Shown here: positions 33,488-42,945 of the stretch, one piece after another
Layout: each line of letters begins with the position of its first letter
Position numbering within the stretch: the first letter of the stretch is position 1
DNA from: Streptomyces caniscabiei
GTDB lineage: Bacteria; Actinomycetota; Actinomycetes; Streptomycetales; Streptomycetaceae
Direction of reading: 5' to 3'
DNA length: 64,000 nucleotides
Assembly: GCF_014930365.1 (NCBI RefSeq)
Contig: NZ_JABXWI010000023.1
Coordinates: 58,939 to 122,938 of the forward strand
Translations under genes and position numbers: made by a program
The notes under the pieces: model-generated
Seen by the model: only the letters and a program-made list of their open reading frames with translations
Database searches by the model: none
Told to the model about the DNA's origin: nothing

Positions 33488-34003
33488 CAGGTACCTCGGC
33501 AGGGTGGGTGCCCGCGCCTCCCGCGAGCGATTCACCTGACGAGACAGTACCTGACTCATCAGACGTTGCTCTATTTTTTGTGACCTGGGCCACACCGAGA
33601 TGGCTGGCGTCATTGCCTCGGCGCCACCGCCGAACCGCAGGTCAGGTCAGCCGGTACAGCACGTCCCGAGTCGCGTGGCCAGGGGCCGGGTGACCGAGGC
33701 CGCCTCGTCGAGCACGAGCCGCGGGACCCGTCCTGCTCGGCGTCTTGACGGTGAAGCCTCGGGGTGTGCGCCGCTTGCCGGACGGACCTGCCCTCAATGG
33801 GGGACTGCCTGCCGCAGGGCCGTGAACGGCATGCAGGGGGGCAACGGCCTTTGGGCTCACGGCAGTTCGGTCGCCGACCGTGAAGTTAATGTGGAGACCC
33901 CCCGGTATATCAACTTTCAAGATTATTACCGATGGGTCTGCTGTGACACTTTGAGGCCATCGGGGGACCGAGATCTTTCCGGATCGATCGACATGGACCA
34001 CAG
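33488..34003. other. 516-base gap; AT-rich promoter region of the first subtilase
   Basis: No gene recognised. Positions 33880-33935 are clearly AT-rich (with GTATATCAAC and TTATTACC) against the surroundings and probably form the promoter of the protease at 34004. Confidence 0.45.
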
Positions 34004-37000
34004 TTGACGAACCACCACATACGTCCAAGAGCGGCCGCCTTCTGGCTGACGCCCCTCCTGGCCGGAGCCCTGACCCTGACCACGGTCGTCGCTCCCACTC
34101 ATGCCGACTCCACTGACGTCACCGGCGATCACCGCGACGGCACCTACATCGTGAAGCTCGCCGACGCACCCGTCGCCGCGTACGAGGGCGGTCTGCCCCG
34201 CCTGCGGCGGACGGCCCCCGCCCCGGGGGAGCGGCTCGACGCCGATGCCGCCGCTGTCCGCAGCTACGTTCGGCATCTGGATTCCCGCCGCGACGCGGTT
34301 CTGGACGCCGTTCCTGGCGCGAAGAAGCTGTACGACTACGACTACACGTTCAACGGATTCGCCGCCCGGCTCACCGCACGGCAGGTCGCGAAGCTCAGCG
34401 CGACGCCGAGTGTGGTGTCGGTGACCCCCTCCAGGCTCGTGCGTCCGAACCCGCCTGAGCAGCCGGAGACGGCAACAGGGCCGGTCAGGAGGGCGACGGG
34501 GAGTACCGGCGGCGAGCACGCCGCGCCGACGCCACCCGCATCCGCCCCGGTAGCCGCCGTCAGGAGCGACCCCTCCCACGCAGCCCTCCCCGACGTGCCT
34601 CGCTTCCTCGGCCTCACCGGCAAGAAAGGCCTGTGGGCGAAAGCCGGCGGCCCTGAACGGGCCGGCGAGGGCGTGATCGTCGGAGTGATCGACCCCTTCG
34701 ATCCGAAGAACCCGATGCTGGCTCCGCTGCCGGAGCCCCGCCCCGACGCGGATGTCATCGCCAAGAAGTGGCGCGGAAGCTGCGACGAGGGCGACGCCGG
34801 CGACCCGGCCCACAAGGTCACCTGCAACAACAAGGTGATCGGGGCCGCGTACTTCCGGGCCGAGCTGAAAGACCCCCTGCCGATCGATGTGCCCTCGCCC
34901 CTCGACATGCACAGCCACGGCACCCACATCGGCACCACGATCGCCGGCGCGCACAACACGCCCGCTGAGATATCCGGTACCGACATCGGTGGCAAGCTCG
35001 GCGGGCTGGCTCCGGCCGCGCGGCTGGCCTTCTACAAGACGTGTTGGAGCACCGGTTGCGGTAGCGCGGACAACACCGCCGCGATCGACCGCGCGGTGGC
35101 CGACGGGGTGGACGTCATCAGCTATTCGATCGGCGGCACACTGACCGACCCGGTGTCCACGGAGGCGATGTTCAACGCCGCGAAGGCGGGTGTGTTCATC
35201 GCCGCCTCCGCAAGCAACAGCGGCCCGAACACCGTGGAGAACACCGCGCCCTGGATCACGACGGTCGCGGCTGAGACCCACGACACCGGCTACACGACGA
35301 CCCTGACGCTCGGTGACGGCCGCGCCTTCACCAACCACGGCCTCACGCAGGGGGTGCGCTCCGCCCCGCTGGTCAATGCCGTCGTGGTAGGCAGACAGGG
35401 CGCCGAACAGATCGAGCACTGCGCACCGGGCACACTCGACCCCGACAAGGCGAAGGGGAAGATCATCGTCTGTGACCGGGGCGGCCAAGGCTTCGACTAC
35501 CAGGGCCGGTTCGACGAACTGAAGATGTCCGGCGCCGTCGGCATGGTTCTGGCCAACACACCGACCAGCGCCCAGGACTTCGGCGTGGACCCGCAGTTTC
35601 CCGTGATCTGGGTGACCCCGGAGGAGCGGGAGACGATCAAGGAATACGCCGCTCGTCCGGGTGCGACCGCGGCACTCACCCCCACCAGCAGCGGACGCGT
35701 CAGGGCCCCCGTCATCACCGACTTCTCCTCCTCGGGCTCCGATCCGTTCTCCGGCGGGGACCTGCTGAAGCCCGACCTCGCCGCACCAGGTCAGTTGATC
35801 GCGGCGGGCACCGTGCCCGGTGGTTTCGCCGGATACCCGGGCCAGTACGGGTTCATGGACGGCACCTCGATGGCCGCCCCGCACATCGCCGGACTGGCCA
35901 CCCTGCTGAAGCAGTTGCATCCCGACTGGTCTCCCATGGCGATCAAATCGGCCCTGATGACGACGGCAACCACGACCGACAACGAGGGGAAGCCGATCGT
36001 CCGGCAGACCGGCAAGGGCGACGAAGTCGCCACCGCCACCATGCTCGATTACGGCTCCGGTTCACCCCGGGTGACCCGAGCCACCGACCCCGGCCTGGTC
36101 TACGACTCGACGTCCGCCGACTGGACGGCGTACCTGTGTGCCCTCGGCGAGCACCCCACGCCTGCTGACGGCACCGACCCCTGCGCCACTGCCGCGAAGA
36201 CCGACCCGAGCGACCTCAACTACCCGTCGATCGCGATCGGCGACCTGGTCGGCAAGCAGACGGTGACCCGTACGGTCACCAACGTCTCGGCCATGGCCAC
36301 CACCTACAGGGCGAAACTCCAGACCCCGCCGGGCTTCCGCGCCGAGGTCACCCCGAAGCGGCTGACGATCGCCCCAGGCGAGTCGGCGTCGTACAAGGTG
36401 GCGATCGAGCGCACGAGTGCCGCCCGCGGCACCTGGTCGTTCGGGTCACTGACGCTGAGCGACGCCCACAGTCGGCACGAGGTCACCAGCCCGATCGCCC
36501 TGCGCTTCGAGCTGTTCTCTGCTCCGGAAGAGGTCACGGTAACCGGCAGCGACTCGGCGACGCTGACGCCGGCGGTCGGCTGGAAAGGCACGCTGACGGC
36601 GAAGGCCTCGCTGTACACCGGCGAAAAGACCACGGGCACCCTCACCGGCACCGATCAGTCGCCGTTCTGGAACAGTCAGCACACCAACGACGCCGTGGTA
36701 CGGCACCGCGTCCACGTTCCCGAGGGCGCCCTCTTCACCCGGTTCGCTGTCTTCTCCGAAGATCACATTCCCGGCAGCGACCTCGACCTGTACGCCTTCG
36801 ACACCGAGGGCAACCACGTCGGCGAATGGGCTGATGTCGGCTCTGACGAACACGTCGACCTGCCACCCGGCGACTACGACGTCTACGTCCTCCAGTACGA
36901 ACTCCCCGCCGACGCCGCCGGCCAACGCTACTCCCTGTGGAGCTGGAAAGTCGGCGAGGGCGCCCCCGCGGTGACGCCCACCGTCACCCCGGCCGCGCAG

Positions 37001-37138
37001 ACCGTCGGAAAGGGCGATCGGCCGAAGGTCACGGTGTCGTGGCCGGGCGCGGTCCACGGAGAACGCTATGTCGGGGCCGTCGAGTTCGGGGACGGCTCGG
37101 CGAACGTGGGGCGCACACCGCTGATCGTCAGGCCGTGA
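34004..37138 (+). CDS. Secreted subtilisin-like serine protease with PA domain
   Basis: 1044-residue exported S8 protease. Signal peptide (residues 1-34, ending PTHA), I9 propeptide (GTYIVKLADAPVAAYEGG; NGFAARLTARQVAKLS), catalytic Asp230 in VIVGVIDPFD, His305 in HSHGTHIGTT, a PA insert (GAEQIEHCAPGTLDPDKAKG), and Ser622 in GTSMAAPHIAGLA, then Fn3-like and C-terminal beta domains with a pre-peptidase-like end (DLDLYAFDTEG). The Asp motif reads DPF instead of DTG/DSG, which is unusual. Only the TTG at 34004 gives the full signal peptide. Followed by a strong terminator. Confidence 0.92.
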   Translation: MTNHHIRPRAAAFWLTPLLAGALTLTTVVAPTHADSTDVTGDHRDGTYIVKLADAPVAAYEGGLPRLRRTAPAPGERLDADAAAVRSYVRHLDSRRDAVLDAVPGAKKLYDYDYTFNGFAARLTARQVAKLSATPSVVSVTPSRLVRPNPPEQPETATGPVRRATGSTGGEHAAPTPPASAPVAAVRSDPSHAALPDVPRFLGLTGKKGLWAKAGGPERAGEGVIVGVIDPFDPKNPMLAPLPEPRPDADVIAKKWRGSCDEGDAGDPAHKVTCNNKVIGAAYFRAELKDPLPIDVPSPLDMHSHGTHIGTTIAGAHNTPAEISGTDIGGKLGGLAPAARLAFYKTCWSTGCGSADNTAAIDRAVADGVDVISYSIGGTLTDPVSTEAMFNAAKAGVFIAASASNSGPNTVENTAPWITTVAAETHDTGYTTTLTLGDGRAFTNHGLTQGVRSAPLVNAVVVGRQGAEQIEHCAPGTLDPDKAKGKIIVCDRGGQGFDYQGRFDELKMSGAVGMVLANTPTSAQDFGVDPQFPVIWVTPEERETIKEYAARPGATAALTPTSSGRVRAPVITDFSSSGSDPFSGGDLLKPDLAAPGQLIAAGTVPGGFAGYPGQYGFMDGTSMAAPHIAGLATLLKQLHPDWSPMAIKSALMTTATTTDNEGKPIVRQTGKGDEVATATMLDYGSGSPRVTRATDPGLVYDSTSADWTAYLCALGEHPTPADGTDPCATAAKTDPSDLNYPSIAIGDLVGKQTVTRTVTNVSAMATTYRAKLQTPPGFRAEVTPKRLTIAPGESASYKVAIERTSAARGTWSFGSLTLSDAHSRHEVTSPIALRFELFSAPEEVTVTGSDSATLTPAVGWKGTLTAKASLYTGEKTTGTLTGTDQSPFWNSQHTNDAVVRHRVHVPEGALFTRFAVFSEDHIPGSDLDLYAFDTEGNHVGEWADVGSDEHVDLPPGDYDVYVLQYELPADAAGQRYSLWSWKVGEGAPAVTPTVTPAAQTVGKGDRPKVTVSWPGAVHGERYVGAVEFGDGSANVGRTPLIVRP

Positions 37139-37168
37139 CTCACCCCATCACACAGCCACTACCCAGCC

Positions 37169-37201
37169 GCCGCCCGCGCGCTCCGAGAGCGCGCGGGCGG
37201 C
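37169..37201. terminator. Bidirectional terminator hairpin
   Basis: GCCGCCCGCGCGCTC (37169-37183) and its exact complement at 37187-37201 form a perfect 15-bp stem with a CGA loop, between the convergent subtilase and GNAT genes. Confidence 0.85.
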
Positions 37202-37241
37202 ACGCGTCGGGAGCCGCGCCCGTTCCTGTCCGAAGCCCGCG

Positions 37242-37910
37242 TCAAGGCTTCGCGCATGTGGATGCGGGGCCGTCGTGCCGGTACCAGACAGTGTCCAGCT
37301 CACGGCCGTCCGGGAGGGTGTGGCGGGCTGGGCCGGGGGCGGGGACGAAGTCGGCGCGTCCCAGAGCGCGGCGGCAGGCGAGGTTCGCCGTCGCCGTGCC
37401 TGCTCGTACCGTCGGCAGACCGGCGTGGCCGTGGGCGAACTCCGCGGCTGCCAGGAACAGTTCGGCGCCGAGTCCCTGACCTCGGTGGTCGGGGGCGAGG
37501 GTGCCGCCGGTCTCACCCCTGTCGCGGTCGAGGTCGAGGTATCCGGCGTAGCGCCCGGTGCCGCGGCGTACGCAGACCATGAAATCGGCCAGCTCGGGGC
37601 TGGGTTCGAAGGGCTCGGCCAGCTCGGGGTTGGACTTGAGGAACCAGCGGGGGGTGGCGCCGGCGGGGCCCATGCGCAGCAGGGCCCGTCTGGTGTCGGC
37701 GTCCGGTACGACCTGGTTCATCTGGCTCCCCTGCCAGCGCTGGGCTTCGGGGTCAGCGCCTGCGGCGATGGCCGCCAGCGCGTCGAGCTTGGTCACCGGG
37801 GTGTAGAACAGCAGGTGCCGGGTGGCGAGAGCGTGCCGGCCGCGCGTGCACCGGTCCGGGACTGGGAGGTCCGAGGCTGCCCGGCGACGTCGTAGGAGCG
37901 ACCGGATCAT
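37242..37910 (-). CDS. GNAT-family N-acetyltransferase
   Basis: 222 residues. The acetyl-CoA part is DRDRGETGGTLAPDHRGQGLGAELF (loop HRGQGLGAE) followed by RAGTATANLACRRALGRADF, which fits the GNAT C-terminal lobe. The N-terminal 60 residues (ATRHLLFYTPVTKLDALAAI) are less typical. The ATG at 37910 sits behind GGGGGG. No signal or membrane helix. It could modify a small molecule or protein amine; substrate unknown. Confidence 0.8.
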   Translation of the reverse strand: MIRSLLRRRRAASDLPVPDRCTRGRHALATRHLLFYTPVTKLDALAAIAAGADPEAQRWQGSQMNQVVPDADTRRALLRMGPAGATPRWFLKSNPELAEPFEPSPELADFMVCVRRGTGRYAGYLDLDRDRGETGGTLAPDHRGQGLGAELFLAAAEFAHGHAGLPTVRAGTATANLACRRALGRADFVPAPGPARHTLPDGRELDTVWYRHDGPASTCAKP

Positions 37911-38160
37911 GGAACCCCCCTTCGTATTGGTCCTGTTGTCGTGCCCGGCCGCACGTACCGGGTGTGTGCGGTCCAACGTACCGGCAGGGGAGAGCGCTGG
38001 AGCCCTGTCCTCCACCGACGACGGGGTACGGCGTTCAGAGTGCGTGGCGGCGCTCGGGGCTCAGCGGCGGATCGCTACGGCGACGGTCATCAGCGCCATC
38101 ACCGAGAGGGGCGCGGCGGCGAGGGGACGGGGGTGAGGGGGCGGAGGGCGAGGGGACGGG

Positions 38161-38183
38161 TGCGGGTGCGGGTGCGGGTGCGG
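38161..38183. repeat. Tandem hexanucleotide repeat (TGCGGG)n
   Basis: Nearly four TGCGGG units in the 322-base gap between the GNAT start and the next minus-strand gene, within a G-rich stretch that begins about 38115. No gene seen in the gap. Confidence 0.7.
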
Positions 38184-38232
38184 CATCCTCGCGCTCGACA
38201 GTGGTTTGACGCACGGTCACAGTTCCCCATCG

Positions 38233-38994
38233 TCACAGGAACTGCGGGTCGACCGGGGGCCATGGGTAGCCCAGTCGCTCGGCATCGTGCGAACCTCCCC
38301 AGACCTCGGCGGTGGCACGGGGATCGCCTGCGGTCAGCCGTTGCTCAAGGCGCTCGGCCTGGTCCGACGGGGGGTCCGCCAAGATCGGGAGGGTCATACC
38401 GAACTGGAGCCAGGGCAGATCCCCATCGGTCCCGTTGCGGGGATGCCTCAGGACGACGTGGATCCGGTCGGGTTCCTTGCGGGAAGCCCAGACGCCTTCC
38501 AACTCGCAGTCCCATCCGACGAGCCAGTCCTCGCGACCCCTCAACCCCGCCTCCAGCAGCCGCGCAACCGCTCCCGCCGGCCACTCCCAACCGCGGTCCT
38601 CTACGGCTCGCAGGACCTCGGCCTCGTAACGACCCGCGGTGAACCGAAGCTCCGGGAGGTCGAAGTCCTGATGGGCCAGGTCGCGCCAGCCCGCCCAGAC
38701 AACATGCTCCCCGTCACGCGTGACCGTCATGTACAGCGCGCCACAGCACTCCTCCACGCCGCACCCGGACCAAGCGAGACGCACCTCGTGGGGCGTCGCC
38801 GTGGCATGCAACGGCCCGTCCTGGCTTAGCAAATACCTGGGGCTTACTCCGCGGTACATGGAGCCTCCCACGCCACCGGGGAGTAGTTCGGCCAGGAGAT
38901 CCCGGCCATTGACGATCGGGCGGACCTCCACGCAGCCCTCGTCGGGTGGAGGGCACACGACGCTCAGACTGAGAAGGTCCGGTCTCGTGGTCAT
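38233..38994 (-). CDS. Conserved-looking protein of unknown function
   Basis: 254 residues, no signal peptide or membrane helix. Notable segments: GCVEVRPIVNGRDLLAE, RLAWSGCGVEECCGALYMTV, VWAGWRDLAHQDFDLPELRF, GWDCELEGVWASRKEPDRIH. The three clustered cysteines (GCGVEECC) could bind metal. ATG at 38994. It is divergent from another unknown protein at 39101, 106 bases away. I do not recognise the family; the Trp-rich style resembles immunity-type or cytoplasmic regulatory proteins, but that is weak. Confidence 0.75.
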   Translation of the reverse strand: MTTRPDLLSLSVVCPPPDEGCVEVRPIVNGRDLLAELLPGGVGGSMYRGVSPRYLLSQDGPLHATATPHEVRLAWSGCGVEECCGALYMTVTRDGEHVVWAGWRDLAHQDFDLPELRFTAGRYEAEVLRAVEDRGWEWPAGAVARLLEAGLRGREDWLVGWDCELEGVWASRKEPDRIHVVLRHPRNGTDGDLPWLQFGMTLPILADPPSDQAERLEQRLTAGDPRATAEVWGGSHDAERLGYPWPPVDPQFL

Positions 38995-39100
38995 CGGCCA
39001 ATGATCGCGGAGCCGGATCGCCAGTGTCTTGCGAATTTCGGACGGCGTCGAGGCGGGAGATCGTGCAGCACCTGTCGTCCTGGGAAGGCACAATCGGCGC

Positions 39101-39964
39101 ATGCCTGAGACCTTCGTCGACCTGGGATCTGTGCGTGCGCCGTCCGGTGTGCTGGTGCTCGGCATGGCCGGGTGGATCGACCACTGGCGGGTACTGGGGC
39201 AGCCCCTGTCCGAGCGCGCCAGGGCGGTGTCGTTGTCGGGAGGAGGCCATCTTCGTGAGTGGCTGTGCGAGGCGGTCGCGGTGCCGGCCGCCGCCGACCG
39301 GACGCTGAGGGTGAGGGCGACGACCTCGCCGTCCCCGTTCGACGAGGAACCGACGATCGCGACGCTGGAGATCAGCCTGGGACTCGTATGGCCCGGGACT
39401 GCGGAGCAATCGGTGCCCGTCAGGCTCGGGGACCTGCCTGTCGACCGGTGCGGCATGGTCATCGGCGACGCCGTAGGGCTGGACGCGTGGACGGGAATGG
39501 ACGACGAGCCGGTCGACGGGCTCGCCGACGTCACCTACTGGGGCCGGTACGAGGACGACGCCTACACGCAGTTCGGTGGCGAGCGAATCGCTCACTCCGG
39601 CGGCGACGGCCCGCACGGGTGGCTGGACCTCCCAGTGGCCGAGGCAGCCGCACGGGCGGCCGAACTGACCGCCTGGCGCGACCGCCTTCACGGCAAGGGC
39701 CTCATGGTCTCGATCGACAAGCACACCGACTTCCATCGCTTCCGGCGGGCCCGATGGCATCATCCGCTGCACATCGGTGCGATCGAAGTCGGCGGCTGCC
39801 AGGTGCTCGGCATCGTATGGGACCAGGGTGACCACTCGATCAGGCACCGCGGTGAGCGGGACGCCGGCCAGGTCTATCCGGTCACACTCGAAGTCGACGA
39901 GGCGGGCGAGACGGTGATGCGATGGACCATCCCGCCCTACGACTTCGACGACGAGGGACCATGA
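39101..39964 (+). CDS. Protein of unknown function, divergent from 38233-38994
   Basis: 287 residues, cytoplasmic. Distinct stretches: VLGMAGWIDHWRVLGQPLS, TIATLEISLGLVWPGTAEQ, VTYWGRYEDDAYTQFGGE, GWLDLPVAEAAARAAELTAW, HPLHIGAIEVGGCQVLGIVW. Strongly acidic C terminus (YDFDDEGP). ATG at 39101 with GGAAGG 11 bases upstream. It may form a functional pair with the divergent gene. No catalytic motif recognised. Confidence 0.75.
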   Translation: MPETFVDLGSVRAPSGVLVLGMAGWIDHWRVLGQPLSERARAVSLSGGGHLREWLCEAVAVPAAADRTLRVRATTSPSPFDEEPTIATLEISLGLVWPGTAEQSVPVRLGDLPVDRCGMVIGDAVGLDAWTGMDDEPVDGLADVTYWGRYEDDAYTQFGGERIAHSGGDGPHGWLDLPVAEAAARAAELTAWRDRLHGKGLMVSIDKHTDFHRFRRARWHHPLHIGAIEVGGCQVLGIVWDQGDHSIRHRGERDAGQVYPVTLEVDEAGETVMRWTIPPYDFDDEGP

Positions 39965-40079
39965 GGAGCCCGGTCGGCTCTGGGGGATCCGTCACCGCAG
40001 TGAGACGCATCAGCCCCGACCTGTAGTGAGACAGCGCTGAAAGCCCCGGGTGGTCACGGACGGGGTGGTTGTCAGGCCT

Positions 40080-40114
40080 CGGCTTCTCCAGGTGCGGAGC
40101 AGTTGGAGAAGCCG
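40080..40114. terminator. Hairpin between convergent genes
   Basis: CGGCTTCTCCA (40080-40090) pairs exactly with TGGAGAAGCCG (40104-40114), 13-base loop, between the stops at 39964 (+) and 40195 (-). Confidence 0.65.
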
Positions 40115-40194
40115 GATGGCTTTCGAGCCGCGCGTCGTTCGGCGCCGTGACCGCAGCACTTGGGAATCCTGAGCGGGCGGGCGCGCCACGGACC

Positions 40195-40671
40195 TTACGG
40201 GCAGGAGCTCGTACTCTGGCCGATGACATGGGCGTCCGCGTTGTCCGCTGCCTTGACGTAGGCAGCCGACAGGCCGCGGCGGTCGTACGTCCGGTTGAAG
40301 TCGTCGCCGAAGTCGACGATGAACCTCACCTTGTAGCACCAGCCGGCGTCGACGCGCAGCGTGTCCCAGTCCTCTCTGTAGGGGGTGTGGCCGCCGTTGG
40401 GAGACAGGTACATGCTCTTCTGCGGCACGTCGTCGCTCTTGCACGTCGGCTGTTTGTCCGTCGACGCGCCGGTGCTGTCTCCGCCGCGGCACCAGTTCTT
40501 CAACGCGGTCGCACCCACGCTGGTGTCATTCACGGAGGATGAGCATCCGGTGACTCCACAGCTCGCCCCGGCGTGTGCGGTGGTTCCCGTCCCCAGCACC
40601 GCGACGAACGCCATCGCCGTCACAGCGACTGCCGATCTACCGAGACCGTTGGACTGCCTCTTCAAGGCCAC
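40195..40671 (-). CDS. Secreted cysteine-rich protein of unknown function
   Basis: 158 residues. Signal peptide VALKRQSNGLGRSAVAVTAM...GTTAHA, then a mature part with six cysteines (GASCGVTGC, NWCRG, PTCKS, GWCYKV, C-terminal SSCP) and aromatic/beta segments (KSMYLSPNGGHTPYREDWDT, KVRFIVDFGDDFNRTY). I prefer the GTG at 40671 because GGAAGGAA lies 8 bases upstream; a TTG at 40692 overlaps that ribosome site. Probably a small extracellular disulfide-bonded protein; the family is unknown to me. Confidence 0.75.
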   Translation of the reverse strand: MALKRQSNGLGRSAVAVTAMAFVAVLGTGTTAHAGASCGVTGCSSSVNDTSVGATALKNWCRGGDSTGASTDKQPTCKSDDVPQKSMYLSPNGGHTPYREDWDTLRVDAGWCYKVRFIVDFGDDFNRTYDRRGLSAAYVKAADNADAHVIGQSTSSCP

Positions 40672-40938
40672 GAGATAGTTCCTTCCCCCCAATGAAGTGA
40701 CATGGACTCGACAGGAAGGGTAGTCCTCTTCTTCCCGTCATGTCAGCTGAGTCGCAATTCGAGGGGCGGGCCCCTCCAGCGCAAACGGGAAGGGCTTGCT
40801 CCACGAGCACTTCCGGAAGGAAACCGCCCTCTCAAGCGAGTGCTCGCGGTGGGGGGAGGGGTCTTCGCATCGTCCGGGCCCGGTGTCAGTCCTTTATTCC
40901 GTTGACGGGCGTGTGGCCCGGTCTCGACGATCAGGCGT

Positions 40939-42186
40939 ATGTCTGCTGCTCTGGCGCCTCTGCGTCACCGCCCGTTCCGGCATCTCTTCATCGGTACGAC
41001 GGCCAACCTGCTCGGCAGCGGAGTGGCACCGATCGCCCTGGCCTTCGCCGTGCTCGACGCCACCGGCTCGGTCGGCTCGCTCGGGTTGGTGGTCGGCGCC
41101 CACTCCCTCACCAGCATCTGCTTCCTGCTGTACGGCGGGGTGCTGGCGGACCGGCTACCACGTGGCCCGCTGCTGGTCGGCAGCAGCGTGGTCTGCGGCG
41201 TGAGCCAGGCGGTGATCGCCGCTCTGGTCCTCACCCACAACGCCGCCATCCCTCTGCTTATGTTGCTCGCTGCGGTCTCCGGGGCGTCAGGCTCCTGCTA
41301 TCAGCCCGCCGCCCAGGCGCTGTTGCCCCAGACGGTGCCGGCCGAGTCCCGCCGTGCCGCTCTCGCGCTCTCCCGCATCGCGGGCAGCAGCGCGGTGGTC
41401 GCGGGTGCCTCGCTCGGCGGCGTACTGGTCGCCGCGATCGGTCCGGGCTGGGGCCTGGCCGTCGACGCGCTCAGCTTCGCGCTCGCCGCCACCTGCTTCG
41501 CGCTGGTCCGCGTCCGTGCCGCGCCGCCCGCGCCCAGCCACGGAGTGGTTCATGAACTGCGCGTCGGCTGGAAGGAGTTCACCTCCCGCAGCTGGGTGTG
41601 GGTGATCGTGGTGGCCTTCTGCTTCCTCAACGCCGGCCTCACCGCCTCGTTCACCGTCCTCGGTCCGGCCGTCGCCGACAGCACGGAGATCGGCCGCAGC
41701 GGCTGGGGCCTCACCCTCGCCGCAGGCTCGCTCGGCGCGGTCGCCGGCGGCGTCCTGTCCCTGAGATGGCGGCCCCGGCGCGCGATCCTGGTCGGCTGCG
41801 CGCTGATGGGCCTGACGGCCACGATCCCGCTGCTGCTCGCCCTCGCCCCCTACACCTGGCTGCTGGTCGTGGCCAACTTCGTGGCCGGCGTGGGCGGCGA
41901 GCAGGCGGGCGTCGCCTGGTACTCGACCCTCAACGAGCAGATCCCCGAGGACCGCCTGGCCCGCGTGTACGCCTACGACGACCTCGGCTCCTACCTCGCG
42001 CTCCCACTCGCCCAGTTCGCCGCCGGACCCGCCGTACTCCTCCTCGGCCTCCAGGCCACCCTCTACGCGGCCGCCGCGCTCGTCCTCCTCGCCACCCTCG
42101 CCATGATCGCCACCCCCTCCATCCGCGCGCTCGCCCCGAAGACCGCGGAACCGCAGCCAGCCTCCGAAGCGCCAGCGCCCAGCTGA
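40939..42186 (+). CDS. Major facilitator superfamily transporter
   Basis: 415 residues with 12 membrane helices. The loop 2-3 signature GGVLADRLPRGPLLVG (residues 65-80) fits the MFS motif A. It starts MSAALAPLRHRPFRHLFIGT, typical of the enterobactin-exporter-like MFS_3 group of drug or siderophore exporters. Immediately downstream on the other strand lies an MFS remnant from a different subfamily. No neighbouring biosynthesis or regulatory gene points to a substrate. Confidence 0.9.
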   Translation: MSAALAPLRHRPFRHLFIGTTANLLGSGVAPIALAFAVLDATGSVGSLGLVVGAHSLTSICFLLYGGVLADRLPRGPLLVGSSVVCGVSQAVIAALVLTHNAAIPLLMLLAAVSGASGSCYQPAAQALLPQTVPAESRRAALALSRIAGSSAVVAGASLGGVLVAAIGPGWGLAVDALSFALAATCFALVRVRAAPPAPSHGVVHELRVGWKEFTSRSWVWVIVVAFCFLNAGLTASFTVLGPAVADSTEIGRSGWGLTLAAGSLGAVAGGVLSLRWRPRRAILVGCALMGLTATIPLLLALAPYTWLLVVANFVAGVGGEQAGVAWYSTLNEQIPEDRLARVYAYDDLGSYLALPLAQFAAGPAVLLLGLQATLYAAAALVLLATLAMIATPSIRALAPKTAEPQPASEAPAPS

Positions 42187-42439
42187 GATCGACTCCTGTC
42201 AGTGGCGTCGGAGGTTCTTCGCCCGCCGTTCGACGAGGCGTTCGTGAGGCCCAGTTGAGTACTGCCGATCACCGCTCGCTTCCGGGGCCACGCTGCCTGA
42301 AGCCGCCCCCGGTGCCGGGCACGGCCTCGAAGGCTTCCGGTGCCGACGGCCGGGCCCGTGCTTCATCTGCCCGACAGCCACCGGAATGCGGGGTAGCCGT
42401 GCGTGAGCAGCCGTTCCTTGTGACGCTTCGTCACTCACG

Positions 42440-42945
42440 TCACGCCCCACGCTCCACGCCCGGAAGAGCACGGGCGCCGGTCAGTCCGTCCGCGCGCCCG
42501 CCGTGTGCTGCCGGTCGGCAGCTGCTTCGGCTGTGCGGACCACCTGTCGACGCGGCGCGGTCCGTCCCCCGGCGGCGGTCCGCTGCCCAGGAGGCGGCCG
42601 CGACCGCGAAGCCGGAGGCGACGAGGGCCGCGCCGACGAGGTTCGGGGAGGTCAGCCCGAACCCCGCGGCGATGGCCAGCCCACCGAGGTATGCGCCGGC
42701 CCCGTTCGCCAGGTTGAACGCGGCCTGCATCGCCGCGGAGGCGAGGGTGGGCGCGTGCCCGGCCTTCTCCATCACCAGGGTCTGCACGGTCGGCACGATC
42801 GCGAACCCGGAGAACCCGATGGCGACGGACGACAGCGCCGCCGCCCACTGCACGTGCGCGGTCACCGTGAACAGCGCCAGCACCGCTGCCAGCAGCAGGA
42901 ACGCCGCGCAGATTGCCACGGCATCATCGGGATGCGCGAACGCGC
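42440..42945 (-). pseudogene. C-terminal remnant of a second MFS transporter
   Basis: About 150 residues covering the last four to five membrane helices: AICAAFLLLAAVLALFTVTA, ALSSVAIGFSGFAIVPTVQT, LVMEKAGHAPTLASAAMQAA, AYLGGLAIAAGFGLTSPNLV, ALVASGFAVAAASWAADRRR. This matches the AraJ/Cmx type of DHA1 transporters. Upstream of about 42945 the frame continues without membrane character, so the N-terminal two thirds are gone. Confidence 0.75.

Noticed and set aside
33600..34007. 135-residue plus-strand frame upstream of the subtilase
   Set aside because: It overlaps an AT-rich promoter-like segment and has no recognisable motif.
40702..40905. Short plus-strand frame before the MFS gene
   Set aside because: No ribosome site or family resemblance; likely promoter region.
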